From: Eulemur rufifrons
Lineage: Eukaryota > Chordata > Mammalia > Primates > Lemuridae
DNA length: 64,000 nucleotides
Direction: 5' to 3'
NCBI RefSeq assembly: GCF_041146395.1
Contig: NC_090989.1
Span: 245,634,843 to 245,698,842 of the forward strand
Shown: one piece after another, positions 10,760 to 23,477 of the stretch
Position numbering within the stretch: position 1 is the stretch's first letter
Layout of the letters: the number at the start of each line of letters is the position of its first letter
Translations under genes and position numbers: made by a program
Notes under the pieces: model-generated
What the model was told of the DNA's origin: nothing
The model's database searches: none
The model's input: only the letters and a program-made list of their open reading frames with translations

Positions 10760-12741
10760 CATGTATTTGTGATTTGAAGTACTCAAAGCAGTGATAAGAG
10801 AAATACCATGTATTCAGGGGAATAAAGAACATTAAAGAAGCAAAGATGTGTCTAACCAAAGAAAAATAAGAAATTTGAATTTAAAATTTGCTTTGTTACT
10901 ATAGTATATAACAGGAATAAAATATTTTAGAAAGATCACAGTAATAAAAATGTACAAATGGTTTCAACTTTGTCAGTTATACTCTTTGGCCCACAAATGC
11001 TTTTTAATACTCCATTCTGTGTAGCTGGTAAAACTAAGAATCACCCCAATTTATCCACATATAGCCAAGGGCACACCAGAGATTAGAAAGATCACCCACA
11101 TCCCAAACAGAAAAAGAGAATTATAAGAAGGAAAAAATGGAAAAGACCTAGTAGGTCATTCAGTTCTAGTCTCCAGAGTAGTGAAAGATTAAATAAAGTA
11201 GCACAGAAAAAATTATGGAAATATACCCAAGAAAACTTAAGACTCTCTGATCCTCTAATTTTTAGTGCCTCATGAAGTTCAAGGGTTTATTGTCAACTCA
11301 TTTCTTAAACCACCATTCATCAAAAGAAAAACATTCCCTATAGTCTACATTAGAAATGGAAATAAGAAAGGCAATGTAAAAAGTTGATTTTTGTGGTATT
11401 AAATGACTCTCTTTTTCCTGTGTTCATGAATTTCTGGTTTGTAACTGCACTTATCCAAAATATTAAAACGACCTTCAGGCCAACCCCCTTACTTGAGAGT
11501 GAAGGGGAAAGAGAAAATTACTACAAGTTGACCATTACAGAAATTACTTTCAAGGCATTTTTCTTTGATAGCTGCAGTTTCACTCATCTTATCATCCTTT
11601 TCTGTTGACAAGTTTCCAAGATTTTAATCTTGGATTGGAAATGTTACCCTATCAGAAAGGGCTTATATTGTCAGGAGCAGTGCTGTCGTGGAATGTAGAA
11701 TCATATATGAGAGCGCTTGTTGTATTGAAAAATATACCATTGCTGGGAAAGGCATTTAAATGTTTAGTCTGCTTGCTCATAAATCACTTTCAATGTGCTC
11801 AAGTTCTTAGACAACATACTGAAAGCTTTCTTATTTCTTATATTATAGCAGTGTCATTTGCATTGCTGAACTCAGGGTGATGTTGGCAATTCCAGATAAA
11901 CCCTTGCTTAGAGGATTTATAACTCTGTGATTAAATTTCACCCTGGCTTAGAATCCAAAAGTAAAATTTTTGTGAGCCTTTTTTTAACCTAAAGTGGGTC
12001 TGGTATTTTAAGAAGTGGTCAGATTCACAATTTGGGTTTGCAGATGGAAGCAAGTGGCCTAAAGCACACAAAACTAACAGGGGCATTGGGAGACCTGAGC
12101 ATGTTTATGGAAATTCACACACTTGCTTAGTTGTTTTAGAAACACATATTCAAGCATTTAAAAAATTTCTAACTAGTCACTTTACTGGAGATTGTTGTTG
12201 CTCTTTTTCCTTTCTTTTCTTTTTCATTTTATTGTATGGACAGGTTTTCTGCACCCTCTCAGTGAAAATATTTGAACTTTATTTGGATATCTATTTCATC
12301 TAAGACATGCACACACAGAGTACTCCCATGTTGTCTTCTTATACAAAGCTAACACTAGTCTCCCTGGAAGAGGCAAGACGGCTGAACAGAGACACCAGCT
12401 GCCTGCCTGTCTCAGAAAGAAGGAAAGGTTTTAGATGAAAAAGAAAAAAACAAACGAACAATCATAGATAGGGTGTAATTTCGAGGAAAAGTGCCTGAAC
12501 CTATAAGAGATTTCAGGGGAAGAAGTTGCAGAGCAGAACAAGAAGGAGCAAGAGATCAGCAGATGTCAACCCCCGAGAACCTTGCAGTCCAGCGAAAAGG
12601 GTAGGTGGAGCAGTTTGTTTCTCCCTCCCTCACATCTCTGGCAGTCAGCAGGCTCCTGAGCTGCAGGAGAGCCTTTCTACCCTCACAAGCCCAAAGGCTG
12701 CTGCTGCCAGTGAACTGGGAGCTTCTTGAGGACAAAGCAAG
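10760..12741. other. Unassigned, possibly unique sequence
   Basis: No transposable element or coding exon recognised over about 2 kb. The segment at 11585-11960 looks like unique DNA and contains ATTTGCAT, the octamer motif, near 11848-11855. An unbroken 91-codon frame at 11605-11880 has no recognisable domain and is not called as a gene. Confidence 0.4.
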
Positions 12742-12984
12742 TAGTTGCCCCCTCCAGTAAATGCAGGAGATTGGTTCCAGGACTGCCCGGGTTTAATCGA
12801 ATCCATACATGCTCAAGTTCTGTAGTCTGCCCTACATAACCCATGTACGGGAAAAGTCGGCCCTCCCTTTAGGTGGGTTCGCATCCTGCAGATATTGTAT
12901 TTTTAATCTGTGTTTGGTTGAGAAAAAGCCACATGTAAGTGCACCCACACAGTTCAGATCTGTGTTATTCAAGGGTCAACTGTA
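12742..12984 (+). mobile_element. Tigger-family MITE, MER8-like (about 240 bp)
   Basis: The left end includes 'ggagattggttccaggactg' and 'catacatgctcaagttctg'. The middle has 'aaaagtcggccctccctt'. The right end is 'ttattcaagggtcaactgta', which is the Tigger2/MER8 terminus. Length agrees with MER8 as I remember it (239 bp). TA is present at the right edge, as expected for the target site. Confidence 0.88.
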
Positions 12985-13057
12985 GTTTTAAATACTTGCT
13001 TGTTAATGAATACAAATAAACCATGAACTCTGCTCAGGAGACAGTTTTTTTCTTGGT

Positions 13058-13345
13058 ATTACCTTTTTTAATATTCTTTTTTATTTTCATAGATTTAGAA
13101 GGTGAAAGTGAAGTTTAGTTACATGGATATATTGCATAGTGGTACATCTGGGCTTTTTGTGTAACCATCACCAGATTAGTGTATTACCGTTAGGTAACTT
13201 CTCATCCCACACCCCTCTTCCACCCTCCCACCCTTCCGTGTCTCCAGTGTCTATTATTCCACTATGTCCATGTGCACACATTATTTAGCTCCCACTTATA
13301 AATGAGAACCTGCAGTATTTGACTTTCTGGTGTGAACAGTTTTAA
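13058..13345 (-). mobile_element. LINE L1 3' end fragment
   Basis: Antisense L1 3' UTR: 'agtttagttacatggatata', 'catcaccagattagtgtatt', 'tccatgtgcacacattattt' and 'ctcccacttataaatgagaa'. It begins with a T-rich stretch from the poly(A) tail. Confidence 0.82.
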
Positions 13346-13372
13346 AAGAACTAGTAAGAACCAAGAAAGTCA

Positions 13373-13741
<369 letters not shown>

Positions 13742-13829
13742 ATGAGAATTCTAAAAGATGGTCCTTGGTGTGGGTAGAACGTACAACAGCAAGCCTCTGA
13801 ATCTATTTATAACTAAAATTGAGAGTAAA

Positions 13830-14165
13830 GAAATTTGGATAGAACTGGAGGCCATTATCCTAAGTGAAGTATCTAAAGAAAGGAAAATCAAACACCACAT
13901 GTATTTGTTATTAAATTAAATTGAAACTAACTGATGAGCACACATGTGTACAGAGGGAAGTAAAACTCAGTGGAAATCAAGCAGGGGGAAGGGGGTGGGC
14001 AAAAACCTACCTAACGGGTACAATGAACACTATCTGGGTGATGGGCACATTTATAGCCCTGACTCAAGCATAAAAAAGCAATTCATGTAACCAAAAACAT
14101 TTGTACCCCCATAATATTTTGAAATAATAAAAATAAATAAATTAATAATTAATAAATAAATTTTT
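13830..14165 (+). mobile_element. LINE L1 3' end, strepsirrhine lineage
   Basis: The 3' UTR reads 'ttggatagaactggaggcc', 'gggtgatgggcacatttata' and 'catgtaaccaaaaacatttg', then an A/T-rich tail 'aataataaaaataaataaat'. This 3' end is the form I associate with lemur L1s, and it matches the fragment at window position 1. The copy is severely 5'-truncated. Confidence 0.88.
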
Positions 14166-15015
14166 TTAAAAAATCACCAGTATCCCTGTCCACTACCTAC
14201 CATCTGAAGTTATTCTCTAGGTCTGAAACAAGACATTAATAAGCTAAAATTTGTTTAAAGAGAGAGACAAGTTAGAGTATATTGACAGGAAGGCTTTGAA
14301 GTGAGATGAAATGGAGTTATAAATATGAAGCAATGGAGTTATTATATAAATATGAAGCAATGAAGTACTTCTGAGAAGCAGAACTTGGAGATTCAGAATA
14401 ACAAAAAGGAAATTAATCAAAATGTTTACTGAGTTTGAAAGATAATTGTTAGCTTTTTCTAGACTAGAGAATGGGAGTAGTTGAGCACAGAGCTAGCTAA
14501 GGGAAGGTATTCTCTTCAAGCTTTCTAGAAGTTTCCTCCAACTCACTCTACCTTTGTGAAAACTAAGTAAAAGACAATACAGATTTACTTGCTTTGAAGA
14601 GAAATGGATTGGTAATGATAAACCTAAATATTATACTATAGTTGAGGAGAGAAATATGTCCTGCATAAAGGGAAGTGTCTTTCTATTAATACATAGGATG
14701 ACAAATGTTGTTCCTAAGGACTCCTGCCTCTGTGTAGTTCCTACACACAAAAAATGTGGCTATAATCAAATTGACTTCAATTTTTCAACTTAATGCTAAG
14801 GCAAAGATTTGAAAAGTAGCTAACATCTCTACGTCTATGGGAGAACCACAAGGCAACCCAAGAATTCTGTGGACATGGGGACTACTTGAATGGATTGAGA
14901 TGTTCCCAGTAACGAAATCCAGCAGAATGTGCAGATGTCAACATCAGAGGCCAGCTGTGGGAGAAGGAGACGCCACCTTCCAGTGATAGCTCTGCCCCAG
15001 TGACTTAAACAGACC
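14166..15015. other. Unassigned sequence
   Basis: No gene or nameable repeat seen. A local duplication of 'atatgaagcaatg' units occurs near 14325-14360. Confidence 0.35.
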
Positions 15016-15285
15016 TCTGATGTGATCTGACTTACATGTTGGAAAGATCACTCTGGATGCAGTATGCATCCTCTGAGGTTTGGTGGAGACCAGTGAGGAG
15101 CCTGTTATAGAAATCCAAGAAAGACACAATGGGCAGATATGTATATGAAATAAATGGAAGTGAAAAGGAGATGTTATAATTTGAGAGATATTTAGGGGAA
15201 AGAATTGACAGAGACTGGTGACTGACTGGATGTGAGATAGGGGTAAAGGAAAAGAAAATTAAGTAAAACTCTAAATCTAAAATGT
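15016..15285 (-). mobile_element. LINE L2 fragment
   Basis: Antisense L2 coding region: 'tgatctgacttacatgttgg', 'aagatcactctggatgcag', 'gaggagcctgttatagaaat' and 'tgactgactggatgtgagat'. These occur in the order expected for L2. Confidence 0.82.
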
Positions 15286-16480
15286 TAAATATCAGGTTAT
15301 AAATTAGTGAAAATAGACAGAATAAGAATGCATATGTGAAGTATAGTTCATCTCGCAACATGAGATACCTAGACTGGTGAAAACAAGGCTGAAAGGAAAC
15401 TAAAGACAAGTAATCTAGAGTTCATGGAAAAAGCATGACACCAAAATAAACAGAGGGTCATGACAGCCCTGTTAATACACATACCCACACTTCCCTCTTG
15501 AATAATCTCGCTTCTCTGCATGTGCTAAGAAACCGTGTATGGATCAAATAAACAGTCCGTACCAGTATTTATCAACGGATATATCAGGGAGCACAATTAT
15601 AAGGGTAGAAGGAGAATGAAATGACCTTGAGAGGTCATAAAGCCTAAGCTGGCTTCCAAGAAGCCCACAGCCTCTGCAATGAATTATAGTCAGTAAGACT
15701 GTGCCAAGCCAAGCAAGGGGAAAAAGAAACACAGCTGTACTGTGCCGTTAAAAATCGCAACTGACTCTCAAAATGCCCTGGGGAAATGACCAGTTTATGA
15801 AAAAGGAGTCCCAATACTAAAATTAAGGTGTCTAGTTTATTGACTGGCTGGACAGTCGTACCCCTAAATGAAGTAGAGAGTACAAGAAGAGAAGCAGAAT
15901 TGGACGGAGAGAATGGTTTCATTGGGAATATGTTGACTTTGAGGGCCAGTGACACAGATGTCCATTAAGTAAGTGAATGTGCAGGACTAGAGCTCAAGAG
16001 AGTGTGAGGTCTGAGGACAAAAACATTTCTCTTGTTCACACTGAGAACCTCACAAAGCATAAGCATAATTTTTATATATGATATGTTTTCAAAAGTTTGG
16101 TCTCTTTATTCTGTATTATAAAAGACCAAAGACTTCTCCTACCTGGGGGAATATTAATAAAAAGGATGACAAAGAGCAAGGTAAAAGCTCCATCCTGGCA
16201 CACTGAGAAGCCAAGGAGACAGGATTCTAAAAAGAAACAAGGAGCTTCTGTTTCCAGCAGATTCTCAGACCAGATTCTATGATGGACTCTTCCACTGAAA
16301 ACAACAAAGAATGCTGGATAAAATATAAATTACGTGTGTTAATGAGCTGGCGAAAAATTAAGGAAGCCTCATGGGCCAAAGATTAAGTAAAAGAGAGAAT
16401 CTGGTTCACCCTGGGGTTAAATAAATGTAGAAAGTCATTTCTTGTATTATTATATTTTATATTCTTATTTTGTAAATACA
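15286..16480. other. Unassigned sequence
   Basis: No gene or repeat recognised. Open frames up to 103 codons lie antisense here but have no domain, and overlapping frames suggest chance. Confidence 0.35.
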
Positions 16481-16484
16481 CATC

Positions 16485-16995
16485 CATGTTGCTGAGTATT
16501 TTCAATGTGTCCTTTCAGTTGCCCTCTCTATTTTTCTCTGCACTGCTCCATACACCCTGGGGAGGTTGGTCTTTGGAGGATACATTAAACAAATGGCTAC
16601 CTTTCCTGTGGTTTCTAAGTCTGGCTGTGACAGCAGGTAGGGTATCAGGGAGTGAGATCAAATTTATGTATTTCCCTGGGTCTTTCTCTGCCAGGTAGCC
16701 ATAGGTTGGCCAAGTTCCTCTGCCAAAGACCACAACCCACATCAGGAGACCCTCTCCTACAGCTACTAAACCTATAATAAGTGCTCCTCCCTGCCCCTCA
16801 GACCGTGGTTTGGTAGAGGGGCAGGTAATGGTTCTAGGATGCTGCAGCACCAGTGAGCTTCACTGTCTTCTGTTGCTTTCTCTTAACGCTGCTCACACCT
16901 TGGTAAATAGTCTTCCATTAACCCTCCGTAGCTTCCCCACTTGAGAGTGCCATCTGTTTCCTTTCCAGCCCTGACCAGTGTGGCTGTGCAATATT
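16485..16995 (+). repeat. Ancient mammalian interspersed repeat (3' end; LTR or old L1)
   Basis: The order 'ctggggaggttggtctttgg', 'taacgctgctcacaccttgg', 'taaatagtcttccattaacc', 'gagagtgccatctgtttcct', 'ccctgac' follows a dispersed mammalian repeat that I recognise by sequence. I cannot assign it confidently to an L1M 3' end or an LTR. Confidence 0.5.
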
Positions 16996-17288
16996 TAATA
17001 AAGAAAAATATTTTTAGAAAGTGGAAGAAGAGTGGTTAAAAGTGCAAAATACTGTAGAGATTGTTTTCCTTTGGTGCTAAGAAGGAAATAATAGATACAG
17101 CCAACAGGGGGTAGCTAGTGACCTTGATAAGTAGGGAATGGTTTTGCATGGTCTGGGGAGAGGAAGGTGGTCAGCAGCCAAGTCTAGAAAAATGAGAATG
17201 TGGAGTCAAGACAGGTAGACGTTTCTTTCAAAAAGTTTGTCAGTAAAAAAAGATCAAAGATGGTCTAGTACTTCAAGGTTGCAGAGCC

Positions 17289-17290
<2 letters not shown>

Positions 17291-17329
<39 letters not shown>

Positions 17330-17354
17330 CAGAGAGAGAAATAGAGAGAGAGAC
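17291..17354. repeat. Compound (TG)12-(AG)n microsatellite
   Basis: A perfect TG run passes into an AG/GA run with AGAC and AAAT interruptions. It gives a switch from alternating purine-pyrimidine to a polypurine strand. Confidence 0.96.
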
Positions 17355-18695
17355 CCACTCAGAGAAGAGATTGCAAATCAAATTGTTAAAAAGAATATTG
17401 ATGAGTGGAGATCCAGGTCCAAGAATAAGCAAGAAGAGACAGAATCAGGATGGTGGAGAAGTAAGAACCTTTCTCTTTTGAGAAGTAGAAAAAATAAGGT
17501 CAATATTAAGGGCTGCAAGTTTCAGGCATTTGTCCTTGCCAGTTGTTCTTTCCTTTCTGAAGCAGGTACAATAAGGTTTTCTGCTCTGGCAAGGAGATAT
17601 GAGCTTGGAGGCTTAAGGAAACTGGTAAATTTTGGAAGAGCTGCTGTGGGCATTGGAAGGGGTTTATTTACTTTTAATAAATCATCTTTTGACAGCCAAC
17701 TCCATGGGGGGAGTTGAAGAAAGACTACTGGAGTGTCCAACAGATATGTTTCCTCGGCTTTCTGGGATGGGAGATGAATTTCTGTTGGTTTCTATTGTTG
17801 TGGCACACTAAAGGTAACCCAGCCTCTTGTAAATCTGACCCAAGGATTACAAATACACATCAGGCATCCCAACAAAGGACACACAGCAAGAGCAAAAAGC
17901 AAGGGAACAAATGAAAGATAGCAACAGGAGGGGAAAAAAACCTAGCAACCAGCAAATAACATCATCCAAATTCAACCCATGCAGTCACTGGTGGTTTAAT
18001 AGGGAAGCAAAGAAAAGTGGGTTGATGAGGCTTTGCAGCTTAATAAAATGTTTTTGTGGATTGAGGAAATAATATGTTCAGAGAGTTTTGTGTTCCTCCA
18101 TCAACAACGGTATGGGATTCATGGAAGTGACTCTTCTTTCTCATGTCTGACAATATATTTATCACTATTTGCTTATATCCTGAGACCCCATGAGAATGGC
18201 TCCATCCTGTTGCCCTGCCAACCCTTCTCAAGTAGAAGAGTTCAGGCACCACTTTGTGTTTGATTGTTAGACTTCTTATTGAAGCTGACCAAAATAGAAA
18301 ATCTACCCACTGGTGGCAGTAAATGTCAACAATGTGAACAACTCTAGAAATGAAAATAAGACTATAATACTCAAGCTACCTAAATGCAAGTGACGTGAGC
18401 CTCAAAAGTTCTGTTTAATCATTTGTATAGCTAAAATTGTATTTTAATGTGTCCACAGTATGCAAAGTATACCAAAGAAACTCCATCAACAAGGTGAGAA
18501 AAGGGAGGGAGTGAGCATGCAAAGCTTCAGATCCCCACTCTCCCTGCCTGTTCCTTCCTGACCAGAACAGTTGAGCTTTTACATTTTTCAAACAGAGTCT
18601 CTAGGTAAGATTATGTCTGAGGATTTTTCAGGTGAAAATGTTGAAAACCATTGCACCAAATGAACAAACAATTTAAAGGAATTCTTTGACAAATC
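17355..18695. other. Unassigned sequence
   Basis: No gene or nameable repeat seen. The 60-79 codon open frames overlap each other in several frames and have no motifs. Confidence 0.35.
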
Positions 18696-18704
18696 AAGAA
18701 TTAT

Positions 18705-18790
18705 TTTTATTTATTGCATAAACATTTATTGAGCATCTTCTGTGTATGAGACTCTTCATTGCACTCTGATGGGCATGAAGAGGTTGAAAG
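18705..18790 (-). mobile_element. LINE L2 3' end fragment
   Basis: 'ataaacatttattgagcatc' and a diverged 'ttctgtgtatgagactcttc...gggcatgaag' are the antisense L2 terminus. Confidence 0.65.
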
Positions 18791-19034
18791 CAAAGGAGAT
18801 AATGGGGAGGGAGAATAGAAAAAGGTTAGTTAATTAATGGAGTTTGGTCCTTGAGACGGGTGAGTGTGATCTTGAGCACAGGGAAGGGAATAACCTTAGC
18901 TAGATAAACAAAACCTTGTGTCCACAATGAAAAGCAAGTCACAAATGGTTTTTGGGAAGACAAGGGTTGAATGGAGAGGGGAAAAGCTGAAAATATGAGT
19001 AAATTAAGGCCGGTAGCCTTTATTTCCTTTATGA

Positions 19035-19175
19035 ATAGGTCTGCTGCATTTATTGCACAGTCATCAACAGCCTACCATGTGCCAGACATTATGTTCAAGG
19101 AGGGCTGTAGAGATGAATAGACACAGGCTGTCCCTTGGGAGCTTACAATCCAGTTGAAGCAACTAGACAAGTAGA
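19035..19175 (-). mobile_element. LINE L2 3' end fragment
   Basis: 'cctaccatgtgccagacatt', 'agagatgaatagacacaggc' and 'gggagcttacaatccagttg' follow the antisense L2 3' end in order. Confidence 0.78.
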
Positions 19176-19454
19176 AACAAGACTGTATTTAAGATTGAAT
19201 ATGAGAAAATCCATAATAAATGGGATAGAAAATAGATACTACATGAATACAGAAAAGATCACTTTTGACCTAGCTTCCCAGAGAAAACCAAGACAGAGAT
19301 GAGATTTTCCCTAAGTTTTTGAGGATGGTTAGGTTTTCAAAAGATGGAGGTGATGGGGAGCTGATTGACATAGGGGAGTTCTGCTTGATAATATGTTGGT
19401 GATCTTTGTATATCATAGGCTAGCATAGCCTGCATTTCATAAAATAAGGTAGAA

Positions 19455-19665
19455 ATGTCTTCTAAATATGTTATCTCACTTAATCTTCACAATAATCTGG
19501 CAGGCTAGAAACGATTGTCACCATTGCCCGAATGGAGAAATCATCTTAAACGAAGGAAAATACTTTCTCGATGATGTATCCTTGATAATGGGCAGAGCCA
19601 GGGTCATGAACCCAGGTCTGTCTGAGTCTAAAGTCCAGGTTGTATCCTCACTACCAAACTGCCTC
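19455..19665 (-). mobile_element. MIR SINE
   Basis: 'atctcacttaatcttcacaa', 'cagagccagggtcatgaacc' and 'caggtctgtctgagtctaaa' match antisense MIR. Confidence 0.82.
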
Positions 19666-19944
19666 TTCATTGGTCACTTTCAATCATGCTTGCCCTGCCC
19701 AGCTTTCTCTGAATCTCTCAAATAACCTGCACATGATAGCAATCAAAACACCTTTTTAAGAATAATTACATATTGCTGAGAGACCTTTATCAAATGTATA
19801 CTAAAAAAACACATATCCTCTGTTAAACTTCAACAGGTTTCCATTTATTATAAACAGAGACAATGAGTTCTTCAACTAAAAAGGTCACTCTAGAGCCTAA
19901 TTCTCATAGGCTATGGTGTGGCTCTGAGCACCTTCAGGGAGGCT

Positions 19945-20012
19945 CATTTCTTAATCATTTGTGGATCTTCAACACCTGACCCAGTGCCTAGTACAGAGGA
20001 AGAATCCAACTA
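19945..20012 (+). mobile_element. LINE L2 3' terminus
   Basis: 'cctgacccagtgcctagtac' followed by 'agaggaagaatccaact' is the sense L2 end. It is short and diverged. Confidence 0.6.
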
Positions 20013-20244
20013 AAGCTAATTGAGGGGAAATGGGTGAAAATCAAATATTCCCTTCGCTTTTAATGAATGATCTGATGAAATTAAGTGGAGGAAAATGTCC
20101 GATCTGGCAAGCTCTCCTCATGTTAAATCAACCAATAACATGATTCTACAATACTCATAACTTATAGTGTTGATTTGTTTCTTTACATTTTGACCTGGTG
20201 GTGTTTCAATATCCAACTCAAGACCTACCACTCAGTTGGTATTT

Positions 20245-20400
20245 GTTTAATTCTAATGATCACCTGTGAGATAAGATGTATGATCTTCATTTTGCAGCTG
20301 AGGAAACAGGAGGCTCAGAAATAGTTTCGTGATTTCCATCAATTCACCTAGCTAATAAGTGGTGGAGACTGCATTTCATCCTAAAGTTTGATTACATGTC
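20245..20400 (-). mobile_element. MIR SINE
   Basis: 'cttcattttgcagctgagga', 'caattcacctagctaataag' and 'tggtggagactgcatttcat' follow antisense MIR. Confidence 0.8.
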
Positions 20401-20930
20401 TGAAAAACAAAATTTGTAATAGAAATCTTAGAAGAAACCTATTCCAAGAAGAACTAACTGACTTTTTCTCAAAAGAAGGTTCTGTATCCCTGGGCCCAGC
20501 AAAGAAAGCCACTTTGCTCTTGACTTTGCTCAGGAGATATAAAGAGAAGATTTTGTCACAAAGATAATCTCTGCAAATGAAATTGGAAGATCCAGGAAAC
20601 TTGAGAAAATAAAATAGGCAGATTTAATTTTCTATATCTATCATTAATCTTTTAAATGGATTTTATAAGAATTTTATTACACATAACTCTAGTCCTGAAA
20701 TCTAACTCAAATTTACAGAAGCTAAAATTTCCATAAAATATAAAATGTGAATAATTTAGATTACATCCTACTGTACAATAAATATATATCTCAGACAGGA
20801 AGAGATCTATAACCTCATTTCCCTCTTGACATCCGCAGAACAGCTTTCCCTGGCAAAAAGTTTGCTGACTCCAGCAATTCAACCAGAGCCCTAACAAAGC
20901 AGAGCATAGTTCTCTTTGGTTAAAATGCCT
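20401..20930. other. Unassigned AT-rich sequence
   Basis: No gene or repeat recognised. Confidence 0.35.
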
Positions 20931-20934
20931 TTCT

Positions 20935-21180
20935 TATCAAAGACAGGTTAGAGAACAGGATCTGAAATCAGACTATCTGGTTTTGAACACCAAATCTGCC
21001 ACTTAAAATCTATGTGACCTTGGGCAACTTATAAGCCCTGTCTATAAAGCCGTGGTCTAGGTCTTGGTCTAGGGATTATTATAAGACCCAAATTTTTAAA
21101 AGCATATAACTTGATTATATTATTTCTTGGAACACATCAAGCACTCAATAAATGTTAGTTATCATCATTATCATCATATA
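20935..21180 (+). mobile_element. MIR SINE, nearly full length
   Basis: 'tctgaaatcagactatctgg', 'tatgtgaccttgggcaactt', 'caagcactcaataaatgtta' and a final 'tatcatcattatcatcat' follow sense MIR. A short internal duplication ('ggtctag...ggtctag') is present near 21055-21073. Confidence 0.9.
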
Positions 21181-21344
21181 TATTAGCATATCTTCATGTT
21201 CACCAAAGCCTGGGCCAGATTCTCCACCTGTCCTTTCATTGTACTGGGCCAGTGGCAGGTGAGGCTCCATTCAAAGCAATGGCCTCCACAGAGATTATTC
21301 TTAGAATCGGAGGCAGGAATTCAGAGGACACAGCTGTTTTCAGA

Positions 21345-21560
21345 GTTGCCATTATTCATAAGGTACTCACTATGTAACAGGTGCTTTGCATATGCTATTT
21401 CAAATTCTCCCAGCAATTTTGCAATTCAAAATTACTTAAATTTTACAACTAAGGAAACCAAATCCCCAGGAATTCATGTTGATATTAGGTGTTAGGATCC
21501 AGAATGCTAACTCAGGTCTGTCTCACCACACAATCCCTGTTCTTTCCACTGCATCATCAC
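21345..21560 (-). mobile_element. MIR SINE
   Basis: 'actatgtaacaggtgctttg', 'acaactaaggaaaccaaatc' and 'aactcaggtctgtctcacca' are antisense MIR. The tract runs to 'tccactgcatcatca'. Confidence 0.85.
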
Positions 21561-21894
21561 CTGGTACGCATTAAGCACCACTCCATCCCTGTACTGTGCC
21601 CTGCCCTGCTTTTGGCATCTGTGCTGCTCCTGGAGCCCACTCCCTCACTCTGCCTCATGCCTAGCTTGACACTGCGTCCTCTGACAGGGATCTGGACTTG
21701 GCCTGCCTCCCTGACAACCCATCTAAGTTACTTGTCCAGTGTTCTAGTCTCCCTTCTACTTCCTTTCTTGAGGAAATCATAAATTTATTTTAGCTAGGGT
21801 ATCAACAGACATGAATTACCTAATTATAAGCCCCCTAGAGTAATAAGGAAGACAATGATAAACATGTCCTTCTATTGAAAACATTCCAGGCTTA

Positions 21895-22055
21895 TTCTCA
21901 ATGGTTATCATGTTGTTATCTCAGTTCTCACAAAGTCCTTTCACAGGAAATGAAACTAAGTTTACTTAACTAACTGAAAGTCACAAAGCTAGTGACTGGC
22001 TGTCCAGACATTGCCCAGGACTGCCTGACTCCAAAAACCAAACTGTAAAGAGCAT
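21895..22055 (-). mobile_element. MIR SINE
   Basis: 'cagttctcacaaagtccttt', 'aaagtcacaaagctagtgac' and 'gactgcctgactccaaaaac' are antisense MIR. Confidence 0.82.
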
Positions 22056-22850
22056 TTTACTTTTAATCGTTGAGGTACTAGTCAAAACTTAGACAGGGGC
22101 AAGTGTTGCTTGGGAGGTAGAAATGAGAGGTATAACTTCTTAGCTGTCTACTTGTCCCATATTTACATCCCACACAGTCAGCAATTTGGGCAGTTTCCAA
22201 GTCAATGATCATGACTATCACTCAAGGTTTCATTTGACTATTTCTTTCCCAGTCTTAACTCCCATTAACTCAAGCATTAGGCTCCCAAAATATACATTTT
22301 AAAAATGAGGACACTCCTGAAAACCAAGAAAAGAGTCAAGATCAACAAGATCTTCTGACAATTCCAAACACCTAGGGCATGGTTTAAAGAGGATGATACA
22401 CCCCTGGATGGTGGGAGGATGTTAGATGAGATCTCACAGAGCTTGTCAGATTTGTGATTATTCCTTTTAGTAGATTCTTTGCCTATAGCTATGAAATAAG
22501 GAGATGGATAATTAAAAAAAAAAAAACCTACAAAGAAAAGGGTTACAACCTTAAATCAACGGTGCAAATTGTGCAACTCCCCAAAGAACACAATGATGAT
22601 GTTTGCAGGATCCCGTCAGTGAATAAGAGCTAATGCCAGAGTCCTTTAAGGCAGTTGAAAAGATTTAGTTTATGATCCTTAGAAATTTATTTGTACAAGG
22701 TGTGGCACCTACTTGGGATAAACCTACAAAGATATTTTGATAGGTGACAGATTTTATATTACAAATGTGGATTTAATGTAATAGAACAAAAGCAGACCTG
22801 ACTTTGCAAAGCCTAGGGATGTGTTCCTCCCTTTATAACTGTCTGCAGTA
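22056..22850. other. Unassigned sequence
   Basis: No gene or nameable repeat. It includes an A12 run near 22516. Confidence 0.35.
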
Positions 22851-22851
22851 G

Positions 22852-23000
22852 GAAGTCAGGCTTCATTTCCTCATCTGTCCCTAACTCACAGGGTGGCTGA
22901 GAGAATCAAAGGAGGTAATATATCTGAGAGGGCTCTGTGAACTTAAAACACCACTAAAAACTGTAAGGGATTATTGTATTGTTGTTATCATAATGGATAT
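22852..23000 (+). mobile_element. MIR SINE, 3' half
   Basis: 'ttcatttcctcatctgtccc', 'cagggtggctgagagaatca' and 'ctctgtgaacttaaaacac', then a TTGTTGTTATCAT end, match the sense MIR 3' half. Confidence 0.8.
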
Positions 23001-23330
23001 TATAGACTCTTCCTAGCTAAGGACTATCAGAAGTCAGATAAGATTTCCTAGAGTGGGGGGTGGGGGAAGAAATACAGGGTTATTATTAATTCATTTAGGC
23101 TTTGTGCCAATTGAATTCTAGCTCTAGAGCTAACTATTTCCTGTAATTATGATTTAGCAGTGCCAGAAACAAATATAGCTATCAAGTTCATCTACTTGCA
23201 CTGAGAACAAATTAGTTCATAAAATGTAGTGGATTTTATCTCTAAATTGAAATTTTGGCCTATGTCAGTAACAGACACTAAGTCATTTGTGTTTTTCTCA
23301 GTGTAGCAATTTTGGTTAGCTGATGTTTTC

Positions 23331-23341
23331 GGGGGGGGGGG
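23331..23341. repeat. G11 homopolymer
   Basis: Eleven consecutive G bases interrupt otherwise unassigned sequence. Confidence 0.9.
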
Positions 23342-23477
23342 AGTAACCATTAAGAGTAAGGTAAAGTAATTCAGAGAAAAATATATTCCTATACAGTGTC
23401 CTAACAAAAACCTATTTATGATAGCAAAATTTTCAGATGTTTTTAAAGACTGTAATTTTATCTGGTCTTTGAGATTA

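Noticed and set aside
11605..11880. 91-codon frame as a small protein gene
   Set aside because: No homology, no splice or promoter context that I could identify, and the length is within chance for AT-rich DNA of this size.
15032..15409. 125-codon minus-strand frame
   Set aside because: It overlaps an antisense L2 fragment and low-complexity Phe/Leu/Ser-rich translation typical of AT-rich noise. It does not contain the L2 reverse transcriptase motif.
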